Part shown: in pieces, positions 26,230 to 34,894 of the stretch
Position numbering within the stretch: the stretch's first letter is position 1
How the letters are laid out: the number at the start of each line of letters is the position of its first letter
Assembly (NCBI GenBank): GCA_030684815.1
Contig: JAUXXQ010000115.1
Coordinates: forward strand, 1-64,000
Length of the DNA stretch: 64,000 nt
Direction: 5' to 3'
Source of the DNA: Methylobacter sp.
GTDB taxonomy: Bacteria; Pseudomonadota; Gammaproteobacteria; Methylococcales; Methylomonadaceae
Translations under genes and position numbers: made by a program
Notes under the pieces: model-generated
Database searches by the model: none
Seen by the model: only the letters and a program-made list of their open reading frames with translations
What the model was told of the DNA's origin: nothing

Positions 26230-28661
26230 TCATCGTCCCCGCTGCCGTAATAAGTTCCGGCGAAATTTTCAAAACGGGTATATTGCCCCAAAAAGGTCAG
26301 CCTGACCGTGCCCAACGGGCCGTTCCGCTGTTTGCCGATAATGATTTCGGCAATGCCTTTATCTGGACTGTCTTCGTTATACACTTCGTCGCGATAAACG
26401 AACACGATCAAATCGGCGTCCTGCTCAATCGCGCCGGATTCGCGCAAATCCGACATCATTGGACGTTTATTGGGGCGCTGTTCGAGATTACGGTTAAGCT
26501 GGGACAAAGCCACCACCGGCACATTCAATTCTTTTGCCAGTGCTTTCAAGCCACGGGAAATATCGGAAATCTGCTGCACCCGGTTGTCACCGCTGGACGG
26601 CGATTGCATCAGCTGCAAATAATCCAGCACAATCAAGCCCAGCTGGCCGTGTTCACGCGCCAAACGTCGCGCCCTTGAGCGCACTTCGGTCGGCGTCAGC
26701 GCCGGCGTGTCGTCGATAAACAACTTGGTTTCCGCCAATATATTAATGGCCGAGGTCAGGCGTGGCCATTCATCATCTTCCAGCTTGCCAGTCCTAATCC
26801 GGTGCTGATCGATACGACCCAATGACGACATCATCCGCATCGCCAGCGAATCGCCGGGCATTTCCATACTGAATACTGCAACCGGCTTATCGCCTTTGAT
26901 CGCGACATTTTCCGCCATGTTCATGGCTATCGTCGTATTATGCACAACCGTCATGTCTTCCAATAAAAACAATCGATTACCATCACAAACAAAGCCATAG
27001 TAATCATCTTCCCGGTCATATTCGATACGGATTCCTGTTTGCTGCCACGTCCTGTTGCATGTCCAGGCCGCCGCTTTTTTCCGCGCAACTCTGACCGGAA
27101 TCGCATTGATGTCGCCTGAAAAGCGCAGGCGATAAACCGTGCATTGATAGCCTGTTGTTTTAATGCTGGCCTGTTTTGCAATGAGTGACGTTCTAAAGCC
27201 TAAGCTATCGCATAAAAACTTAATTTGCGCCGCCAACGCAGCGTTTTTCTGTGTTATTTCGTACACCTTGTATTTATGCGCGTAATGGCCATCACTATCG
27301 ATCAAACCTGCCAGCAGCTTCAACCGGTTAGCGCGGGAATTTGCTAAAAACAACGGGGGAATGTGCTTGTTGTTTAGCAGGTTCAGCTCCCTTAATATTT
27401 TCTGTAAGGAAAAGTTATTCTGATGATTACCCCTTAACTGGGAGCTGATACTGTACAGCGGGCATTTGTCATTACCCAGATTATCCTTGGCCAATTTCTC
27501 GGTTAAATGCAAATCCAATTCCGCTGCATACGCCCTCAGATAATCAATCACTTCCGTATCGGTCGTTGCAATATCGACGGCGGCGCTAACCCCATCGCCC
27601 AACCACAGCCCTAAAAAATAAGGGCACACCGGAAGCGGCTGTTCGGCAAACTCAACAGCCACCTTATAACCTTTGTAATTGGACTGGAACTTGGTGCTAG
27701 CCTTGAGATAATCGGTTAAAAGAATATTGAGGACATCACCGTTACTATGTCGGCCTTCGTTGCGGCTACGTTTTAACGACAAAATGTGTGCTTCATTCAC
27801 GCGATAATCCAGCGCCTTATTTTGCCGTACCCAATACATAGCCTCCCGTCCGCGCGCCAAAGACAACACCTGCCTCGGCGTAGAATCGTCGCCCATCAGC
27901 CTATCGCCAACCTGAATATCTTCTACCGCCTTTGTTTCGCCCGAATACATCAAAATACGCGTGCCTTTGCCAAAGCATTTACCCATTGACGGCCGTCCGG
28001 CAACAATAATTAAATCAGCCGGTTGCAGGCCGGAGGTCAGTTCGTCAAAATCGGTAAAGCCGGTCGCCGCGCCGGTGATATTGCCTTCTTGTTCAAACAG
28101 CGTTTCAATCTTATCGACGGCGCGCGCCAGCAATGATTTAATCGTGGAAAAACCGCCCTGCCCGCGTTGGCGCTGTTCGGCGATTTTAAACACTTCGCGC
28201 TCGGCATTTTCTAGCAAATCTGCGGTTTCGCGGCCTTCGGTATTGAATGCGGAATCGGAAATCTCGGTGCCGACATGGATCAACTGGCGCAATACCGAGC
28301 GGTCTCTAACGATATTGGCATAAGTGACGATATTGGCGGCGCTGGGCGTGTCTTTGGCCAACATGCCCAAATAAGACAGGCCGCCGGAATTTTCCAGTTC
28401 GCCAATGGCTTCCAGTGCTTCCGAGATGGTAATGACATCAAAAGGAATCTGCTTTTCGGCGAGTTGTTCAATGGTCTTAAAAATCAGCCGGTGGTCGCGG
28501 CGGTAAAAATCGCTTTCCACCACCTTGTCCGACACCGAATCCCAGGTTTGGTTGTCCAGCATTAATCCGCCCAAAACCGATTGCTCGGCCTGAATGGAAT
28601 TAGGCGGCACTTTTAGAGAATCCAGCGAATAATCATGGTCGAACGAATAATTTTCAGACAT
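26226..28661 (-). CDS. dnaB: Replicative DNA helicase DnaB with intein
   Basis: Hexameric fork helicase. The N-exteins run to residue 228 (PPNSIQAEQSVLGGLMLDN..., IIVAGRPSMGK). The C-exteins resume TTIAMNMAENVAIKGDKPVA at 576 and continue through LIVLDYLQLMQSPS and the DADLIVFVYRDEVYN motif. Removing the 347-residue intein leaves 464 aa, the normal DnaB length, and restores the Walker A sequence GRPSMGK-TT. Function therefore depends on splicing. The next genes, alr and the zinc finger, are in the same unit. Confidence 0.97.
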   Translation of the reverse strand: MSENYSFDHDYSLDSLKVPPNSIQAEQSVLGGLMLDNQTWDSVSDKVVESDFYRRDHRLIFKTIEQLAEKQIPFDVITISEALEAIGELENSGGLSYLGMLAKDTPSAANIVTYANIVRDRSVLRQLIHVGTEISDSAFNTEGRETADLLENAEREVFKIAEQRQRGQGGFSTIKSLLARAVDKIETLFEQEGNITGAATGFTDFDELTSGLQPADLIIVAGRPSMGKCFGKGTRILMYSGETKAVEDIQVGDRLMGDDSTPRQVLSLARGREAMYWVRQNKALDYRVNEAHILSLKRSRNEGRHSNGDVLNILLTDYLKASTKFQSNYKGYKVAVEFAEQPLPVCPYFLGLWLGDGVSAAVDIATTDTEVIDYLRAYAAELDLHLTEKLAKDNLGNDKCPLYSISSQLRGNHQNNFSLQKILRELNLLNNKHIPPLFLANSRANRLKLLAGLIDSDGHYAHKYKVYEITQKNAALAAQIKFLCDSLGFRTSLIAKQASIKTTGYQCTVYRLRFSGDINAIPVRVARKKAAAWTCNRTWQQTGIRIEYDREDDYYGFVCDGNRLFLLEDMTVVHNTTIAMNMAENVAIKGDKPVAVFSMEMPGDSLAMRMMSSLGRIDQHRIRTGKLEDDEWPRLTSAINILAETKLFIDDTPALTPTEVRSRARRLAREHGQLGLIVLDYLQLMQSPSSGDNRVQQISDISRGLKALAKELNVPVVALSQLNRNLEQRPNKRPMMSDLRESGAIEQDADLIVFVYRDEVYNEDSPDKGIAEIIIGKQRNGPLGTVRLTFLGQYTRFENFAGTYYGSGDDE
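26937..27977 (-). mobile_element. DnaB intein with LAGLIDADG homing endonuclease
   Basis: 347-residue in-frame insertion directly after the Walker A Lys. It begins with Cys (CFGKGTRILMYSGETKAVEDI, block A), has a block-B-like NEAHILSL, two endonuclease motifs (FLGLWLGDG and LAGLIDSDG about 100 residues apart), and ends VVHN before Thr. All splicing residues (Cys1, His-Asn end) are intact. The +1 residue is Thr, which can act as nucleophile. Both endonuclease acidic residues are present, so homing may still be possible. Confidence 0.96.
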
Positions 28662-28708
28662 AACTTACAAACATAAAAAACATGTAACTACTCAGTGAAA
28701 AAAGAAAT

Positions 28709-28808
28709 AGAACACGGATGACACAGATGGGACAGATTTACACGGTTTTTTTAATATGTCGCGCTTTTAATCAGTGATTATCCGTTTAATCAGTGTCATT
28801 CGTGTTCC
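28709..28808. repeat. Imperfect inverted repeat upstream of dnaB
   Basis: GAACACGGATGACACAGATG and, about 60 nt on, CAGTGTCATTCGTGTTC are near complements. This is a diffuse dispersed-type repeat between cmoB and dnaB; no gene is seen. Confidence 0.6.
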
Positions 28809-28830
28809 ATTAGCATAATGGGTTGAACAC

Positions 28831-29805
28831 TCAAGCCGCATTGGCAAGCACAATCGCCCGCTTTGGCGCCGGTAATCCTTCGCAAGTGAGCTGCGGGTTT
28901 TCTGCATCCAAAAAATCCTGCAACGAGTGAAAAGTCATCCATTCGGTGCTGCGCTGCTCTTCAACGCTAGTCACTGTAACATCGACCAGACGGATATTCT
29001 TAAAACCGCAGCGTTTTAGCCAGCTGATTAAAGTCTCGCAACTGGGCAAAAACCAGACGTTACGCATTCTGGCATAACGGTCTTCCGGCAACAATACTTC
29101 ACCTAAACCGCCATCAATAACCAGGGTTTCCAACACCAGCTCGCCGCCGGGTTTCAGGCAATCTCTTAGTTCCATCAGATGATCAATCGGCGAACGGCGA
29201 TGATAAAGCACGCCCATCGAAAACACCGTGTCAAAGGCTTTCAGGCCATAAGGCAGGTCTTCTATGCCCAACGGCAACACGTAAACCGGCGCTTCTCCGT
29301 GCAATTTTCTGATCAACTGGAACTGCATGACATTGAGTAGCATGGGGTCAATGCCGACCACGGTTTTGGCACCAGCACCGAGCATCCGCCAGCAATGGTA
29401 GCCGTTGCCGCAACCGACATCCAATACCAGCCGGTGGTGCAAGGGCGCAATATGATTTTTCAGCCGGTTCCATTTCCAGTCCGAACGCCATTCGGTGTCG
29501 ATGTGTATGCCAAACAGGTTATAAGGGCCTTTGCGCCAGGGATGCAGCGTTTTCAACTGACTTTCAAGCTGCTGTTTTTCGGCAGCGGTCAGATCATCGA
29601 AAGCGCCGATTTGCACCGCATCGGCATCCAATCGCCGTTGTATGGTAGGCCATTGCGGCACACTATTAACCAAGGCCTGCCACTGCGCCAAATCGCCGTG
29701 TTTACCGGTATCAAAGCCGTGTTCCTGCTGTTGCGGCAACAGCGCCGCCCAGGTGTCGGCTTTGGCCTCAATCAATGCGTCGTATAAAGATTGGTAGTCG
29801 ATCAT
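28831..29805 (-). CDS. cmoB: tRNA U34 carboxymethyltransferase
   Basis: Transfers carboxymethyl from carboxy-SAM to 5-hydroxyuridine at wobble position 34. SAM motif VLDVGCGNGYHCWRMLGAG, GIEDLPYGLKAFDTVFSMGVLYHRRSP and WRSDWKWNRLKNHI are CmoB hallmarks. The track start is too early; ATG overlapping the cmoA stop (ATGA) gives MIDYQSLYDAL and 324 aa. Confidence 0.96.
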   Translation of the reverse strand: MIDYQSLYDALIEAKADTWAALLPQQQEHGFDTGKHGDLAQWQALVNSVPQWPTIQRRLDADAVQIGAFDDLTAAEKQQLESQLKTLHPWRKGPYNLFGIHIDTEWRSDWKWNRLKNHIAPLHHRLVLDVGCGNGYHCWRMLGAGAKTVVGIDPMLLNVMQFQLIRKLHGEAPVYVLPLGIEDLPYGLKAFDTVFSMGVLYHRRSPIDHLMELRDCLKPGGELVLETLVIDGGLGEVLLPEDRYARMRNVWFLPSCETLISWLKRCGFKNIRLVDVTVTSVEEQRSTEWMTFHSLQDFLDAENPQLTCEGLPAPKRAIVLANAA

Positions 29806-30533
29806 TTCAGCGCAATGATGGAGGCGAAATTGAAGTATTGGAACCAAACTTCGGCACTGCTAAAACCGGCCTGGCGCAAGCGGCTTTGATGTTGGCTAAA
29901 GGTTTCCGGGATCAACACGTTTTCCAATGCGCTGCGCTTCTGGCTGATTTCCAAACCACTGTAACCTTGCGCGGCTTTAAACGCATGGTGCATTTGCGTC
30001 TGCAAGTCCTGCTGCCGGTCATCATCGAATTTGAGTTTTTCCGACAGGATTAAAATGCCGCCGGGCAACAGCCCCTGATAAATTTTTTGTAACAGCTGGC
30101 GGCGGTCTTCCAGCGGGATAAACTGCAAGGTGAAGTTTAAGACCACCACCGAGGCATTTTCAATGGCGACATCGCGGATGTCGGCGCACAACACATCGAC
30201 AGCCACCGCAGCCTGGTCTTGCTGCAACACCTCCTGAAAGCGCGCCAGCATTGCCTCGGAATTATCCACGGCAATGATGCGGCAGTGTTCAGCGGTAATC
30301 TGATGGCGCATTGATAAAGTTGCCGCACCTAATGAGCAGCCCAGATCATAACAAACGCTACGGTCACGGGCAAAGCGGCTCGCCAACAGACCTATCGCCG
30401 AAATAATGGCGCTGTAACCGGGCACCGAGCGCCGGATCATGTCGGGAAAAACACGGACGACGCTATCGTCGAATTTAAACGCACCGACGTCGCCAACAGG
30501 GCTGGCATACAGGGAATCTTTGGAAGAATTCAT
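29802..30533 (-). CDS. cmoA: Carboxy-S-adenosyl-L-methionine synthase
   Basis: Makes carboxy-SAM from SAM and prephenate for CmoB. Motif YDLGCSLGAATLSMRHQI and VVLNFTLQFIPLEDRRQLLQ are typical. 243 aa from the first ATG; the track includes a TTG one codon earlier. Coupled to cmoB. Confidence 0.96.
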   Translation of the reverse strand: MNSSKDSLYASPVGDVGAFKFDDSVVRVFPDMIRRSVPGYSAIISAIGLLASRFARDRSVCYDLGCSLGAATLSMRHQITAEHCRIIAVDNSEAMLARFQEVLQQDQAAVAVDVLCADIRDVAIENASVVVLNFTLQFIPLEDRRQLLQKIYQGLLPGGILILSEKLKFDDDRQQDLQTQMHHAFKAAQGYSGLEISQKRSALENVLIPETFSQHQSRLRQAGFSSAEVWFQYFNFASIIALK

Positions 30534-30542
30534 CAAATTTTC

Positions 30543-30722
30543 TTGTTGGTTTGAGACCTCTCCCTTCAGGGAGATTTGTTAAACGTTGACAGCGATGCTT
30601 TAGCATCGTTATCGTTCGGTAACCTCGTCGTTTACGGCGAGGCAATCCACCGGCCTCCAGCTGTCGATGGATTGTCGTAAGACAAGTCATTTGGCAGATG
30701 AGGTCGAATGTGGATTGAAACA
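30543..30722. ncRNA. Multi-hairpin structured repeat, copy 1
   Basis: This element aligns along its whole length with the one at 31518-31681, on the other side of mlaC. On the plus strand it shows successive stems: CTCCC/GGGAG, CGATGC/GCATCG, CCTCGTCG/CGGCGAGG, and a final larger stem ending CAGATGAGGTCG, then AATGTGGATTGAAAC. Stem sequences differ from copy 2 in a compensatory way (CCTCG-CGAGG here, CCTCC-GGAGG there), so an RNA fold is probably conserved. It is not a CRISPR array. A relic of an IS200/IS605- or IscB-type guide RNA is one possibility. It fills most of the cmoA-mlaC gap. Confidence 0.6.
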
Positions 30723-30814
30723 TCAATTAGAAAAATAGCACAGGTAGGGGGGATATTGTCCGCGAAAGATGGGAAGCTACAAAAAAACATGACGTTTTTT
30801 CCGCTGCTGCAAAC

Positions 30815-30842
30815 AAAAAAGGGCGGCCGGCAGCCGCCCTTT
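30815..30842 (-). terminator. Rho-independent terminator after mlaC
   Basis: On the minus strand AAAGGGCGGCTGCCGGCCGCCC forms a strong stem followed by TTTTTTG. Confidence 0.9.
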
Positions 30843-30862
30843 CGCAAAATCAGTTTTGCAGG

Positions 30863-31507
30863 TTAAGAGCGTGCAGCGGTTTTTGCCGCCAAGGCTTCGG
30901 CATTGCGCTTAACCAGCCCTTCAATCACTGCGCTCAATGAGCCTTTGCTTTGCACTTCATTGGCAAAGGTGGTGCGGTAGTTGGTCACCAAGCTGACGCC
31001 TTCAATCATAATATCGTAGGCTTTCCATTCGCCTTTGCTCAGCAACATCCGGTAATTAACAGCAATGGGCTGTATGCCGGGTTGCAATACTTCGGTTCGG
31101 ACCACGACCTTAGTAGCGCCCGGCTCCATTTCCAACGGTAAAAAGCGCACCGACCAGTCCTTGAATTCGACAAAGGCACGGGAATAAGTCCTGACTAACA
31201 ACGTTTGGAATTCGTTTTTAAAACGCTCGCGTTCATCGTTAGTCGCCGTTTTCCAAAGCGTACCCAAAACTAAGGCCGAAATACGGTCGAAATCGGTATG
31301 CGGATAAATGACTTCATTTACAAACTTGGCAATCTTGGCAAAATCCTGGGTAAACGTTTTGTCTTGCAGCCTTTCCTGTAATGTCACCGAAGCCGCGTGT
31401 ATCGGCTGCTGCGGTGGCAATAAGTCGGCCGCAATAACCCGGGTAACCGACATTAAACCGAGTAATACAACCCATAAACCCAATAGGGCGACTTGTTTAG
31501 CTTTCAT
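30863..31507 (-). CDS. mlaC: MlaC/Ttg2D family phospholipid-binding protein
   Basis: Periplasmic lipid shuttle of the Mla-type pathway. It has a signal peptide (KQVALLGLWVVLLGLMSVTRVIAA) and the conserved FNEVIYPHTDFDRISALVLG-like segment, with ERFKNEFQTLLVRTYSRA and the late VNYRMLLSKGEWKAYDIMIEGVS. The start at MKAKQV has AAGGAAA in front; the 19 codons upstream in the track are repeat sequence. It stands alone without mlaABDEF here, and is bracketed by two structured repeats. Confidence 0.88.
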   Translation of the reverse strand: MKAKQVALLGLWVVLLGLMSVTRVIAADLLPPQQPIHAASVTLQERLQDKTFTQDFAKIAKFVNEVIYPHTDFDRISALVLGTLWKTATNDERERFKNEFQTLLVRTYSRAFVEFKDWSVRFLPLEMEPGATKVVVRTEVLQPGIQPIAVNYRMLLSKGEWKAYDIMIEGVSLVTNYRTTFANEVQSKGSLSAVIEGLVKRNAEALAAKTAARS

Positions 31508-31517
31508 CGTATTTCCT

Positions 31518-31681
31518 TGTTGCTTAGAAACCTCCCCTTTAGGGGAAATCGTTAAATTTGACAACGATGTATCCGCATCGTTATCCTCGGGTAACCTCCT
31601 CGTTCACGGGGAGGCCATCCACCGACCTCATCTGTCGATGGCTTTGTCATTCGACAGATGAGGTCGAATGTGGATTGAAAC
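31518..31681. ncRNA. Multi-hairpin structured repeat, copy 2
   Basis: Homologous to copy 1 over about 165 nt. Stems: CCCCT/AGGGG, AACGATG/CATCGTT, CCTCC/GGAGG, and a perfect 15-bp final stem GACCTCATCTGTCGA/TCGACAGATGAGGTC. It ends in the same AATGTGGATTGAAAC, after which the two flanks diverge sharply. It lies between mlaC and hemB, so on the hemB side it could also be part of the 5' leader. Confidence 0.6.
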
Positions 31682-31776
31682 TAAAATTGAACCGGTTCAT
31701 GCTTTTTATCCGTGCATATCAGGGCTGGTTAGCTTCCCTGATACAATGTTTTTTGTACTCAGACCCCCATACTTAA

Positions 31777-32829
<1,053 letters not shown>

Positions 32830-32904
32830 TTGATATACGAGTGTCTACGGGCAGCCATTCCGTTATTTTCTTACCTATGCCGGGTGATAAACAGGCTGAT
32901 ACGC

Positions 32905-32937
32905 AGACCTTCCAAGTTTTAAAAACCTGGAAGGTCT
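32905..32937. repeat. 33-nt palindromic repeat, copy D
   Basis: AGACCTTCCAAGTTTTAAAAACCTGGAAGGTCT, one mismatch between arms, just after hemB. Confidence 0.92.
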
Positions 32938-32971
32938 AATCAGGCGGGCTATTACAGGATGTGCATAACGA

Positions 32972-33039
32972 GGCTACCAACTTAAGCCGGGACAGTTTTA
33001 AATGGCGTTCCCAGTTTGTCCCGGCTTAAGTTGGTAGCC
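32972..33039. repeat. Perfect 23-bp inverted repeat
   Basis: GGCTACCAACTTAAGCCGGGACA and its exact complement around a 22-nt loop. Parts of the arm ('caacttaagcgggaca') also occur next to palindrome copy E near 56.84 kb, so the two repeat types travel together. Located between hemB and the convergent DUF455 gene; no gene in this 274-nt gap. Confidence 0.92.
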
Positions 33040-33103
33040 CATAACGATAAAGACCGCGCCCCTGTTTATGTTGATAGCGCCCATTGTTCGAGTTGTTTTA
33101 TTC

Positions 33104-33898
33104 CTAACCTTCCAACCAATCAATTTCAGCATCGGAAAAACCGGCGACTTTACGCAGCTCGCGGTTAAACGGGCCTTTCGGCTTGCCGCCGACATAATAG
33201 CGTCCAATTAACTCGCGGTATGCGGCCTCCGCATCCAAACCGCGCTGGCGGCACACAGTGTCAAACCAGTAAGAACCCAGCTGAACATGGCCGACTTCAT
33301 CAGTCAATATGCGCGTCAAAATGGTGACGCTGGCATCATCGTCCAATGCCTTAAATTTTTCAATCAACGCGGGTGTGACATCCAACCCGCGCGCCTCCAT
33401 GCAACGCGGCACCATCGCCAAACGCCCAGGCAAATCATCTACCGTATCTTTGGCATGATCCCACAAACCGCTGTGCGCGGGCAGATCGCCGTAATCAAGC
33501 TGCATCGCCCGCAAATGCGCCCTGATTAATGCAAAATGCTGCGCCTCTTCATCGGCAACACGCAACCAATCACGGTAGAATTGTTCAGGCATCCCCCGAA
33601 AACGGTACAGCATATCCCAAGCCAGATAAATGGCGACAAATTCAACATGGGCGATGGCATGAAAAAAGGCTGCAACGCCCTCGGGCGTGGTCAGTTTCCG
33701 CCGGGGCATTTGGCGGGGCGCCAACAATTCAGGACGTTCAGGAAAAGAAACCTGCGCTATCGGCAATACCGGCCGGTCTGAGTTAAAACTTAACTCACCG
33801 GCTATGCAAGCGCACCAAGCCTGATGCGTCAATGCCAGTTTTTCATCAACGGGGATTTCCCGAAAAAACGCCTCGGCGCATTCAAACACATTTTTCAT
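33104..33898 (-). CDS. DUF455 family ferritin-like protein
   Basis: 264-aa protein with ferritin-like di-iron features: HAIAHVEFVAIYLAWDML, ADEEAQHFALIRAHLRA and LTDEVGHVQLGSYWF supply spaced Glu/ExxH residues. DUF455 proteins are predicted di-iron enzymes of unknown substrate. The C-terminal GGKPKGPFNRELRKVAGFSDAE is also family-typical. No operon partner is evident; flgL lies downstream. Confidence 0.88.
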   Translation of the reverse strand: MKNVFECAEAFFREIPVDEKLALTHQAWCACIAGELSFNSDRPVLPIAQVSFPERPELLAPRQMPRRKLTTPEGVAAFFHAIAHVEFVAIYLAWDMLYRFRGMPEQFYRDWLRVADEEAQHFALIRAHLRAMQLDYGDLPAHSGLWDHAKDTVDDLPGRLAMVPRCMEARGLDVTPALIEKFKALDDDASVTILTRILTDEVGHVQLGSYWFDTVCRQRGLDAEAAYRELIGRYYVGGKPKGPFNRELRKVAGFSDAEIDWLEG

Positions 33899-33963
33899 GC
33901 TTCAACATCATTCATAATCTTGTCGCGACGTAGGCGTCGCGACTAAAACTGTAAGACATCAAG

Positions 33964-34884
33964 TTAAAGATAATTAAACAACGACAAGCCTTTGACTTTG
34001 GCAAAGGTTTGTTGCGCCGCTGACAAGGCTGTCGATTGCAAATGGAATTTGCTAATAGCCTCTGCATAATCAAGATCCTGGGTTTCGGACAGCGTTATTT
34101 GGGTGTCGATGACATATTTTTCATTTTGCAGCTCTTGGTTATCTAACGCATTTAGTCTCGCGCCGACACTGGTTCTTGTTTCTAAAAAACGGCCTAATGT
34201 GGTGTCAAGATCGGCTAAAACCTCTTTCATCCCGGTAAAATCACTGTTAAACGGCCCGGCCAAACCATCGGATAACGCCTTTAAAGTACCGAAAATACTG
34301 CGGTTGCCACCTATGCTTGAGGGTATATTTTCAAAAATATTAAGGCCCAAATCACCATCAGCCACTTGCCGGGTATCACCGATTTGCAAAACCCGCTGTA
34401 CCGTGCCGCCTTGATAATCATATTCGTCTGTCACCGTATTCTTGACAAAAGGTGGGGTAGTCGAAAACTCGCCTGCAAAAATATATTCGCCATTGGCATT
34501 TTTAGTGTTGGCGGTACCGACCATCTGCTCCATCAACTGGTCAATTTCAAATTTGATGGCTAATCGGTCGTCGCTGTTTAAGGCACCGGACATCGCCTGT
34601 ATCGTCAGCTCTTGGGCACGAAACACAATGTTGGTTGACGCATCCAAAGCCGACTCTTCAAAACCTAAGCGCCCACGGGCCGTGGAAATGTTGCTTTGAT
34701 GCTGGTTTACTTTTGAAATGGTCCGCTCCAAATCCAATACCCTAGCGGCGCCGGCCGGATCTTCGGCTGGCGTCGATATTTTAAGCCCAGAACTTATTTG
34801 CTCCTGCACTTTGGTCAAGTTGGCTTGCTTAAGCATCATTGCGTTAACACTCAGCTGTTGCGACCATGCGGTTGATACTCTCAT
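33964..34884 (-). CDS. flgL: Flagellar hook-associated protein FlgL (HAP3)
   Basis: Hook-filament junction protein. The flagellin-like N-terminus (MRVSTAWSQQLSVNAMMLKQ... EQISSGLKISTPAEDPAGAARVL) and C-terminus (DYAEAISKFHLQSTALSAAQQTF) are complete in 306 aa. Last gene of the flgG-L unit. Confidence 0.96.
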   Translation of the reverse strand: MRVSTAWSQQLSVNAMMLKQANLTKVQEQISSGLKISTPAEDPAGAARVLDLERTISKVNQHQSNISTARGRLGFEESALDASTNIVFRAQELTIQAMSGALNSDDRLAIKFEIDQLMEQMVGTANTKNANGEYIFAGEFSTTPPFVKNTVTDEYDYQGGTVQRVLQIGDTRQVADGDLGLNIFENIPSSIGGNRSIFGTLKALSDGLAGPFNSDFTGMKEVLADLDTTLGRFLETRTSVGARLNALDNQELQNEKYVIDTQITLSETQDLDYAEAISKFHLQSTALSAAQQTFAKVKGLSLFNYL

Positions 34885-34894
34885 TGCTATTCTC

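Noticed and set aside
30686-31681. Possible CRISPR repeats (GTGGATTGAAAC ends)
   Set aside because: Only two occurrences nearly 1 kb apart, with a gene between and no spacer-repeat periodicity or cas genes. Treated as structured repeats instead.
31558-31776. 72-aa plus-strand ORF before hemB
   Set aside because: Coincides with structured repeat copy 2. Stem conservation explains the sequence better than coding.
32998-33207. 69-aa minus-strand ORF after hemB
   Set aside because: Overlaps the DUF455 gene in another frame and the 23-bp inverted repeat; a shadow ORF.
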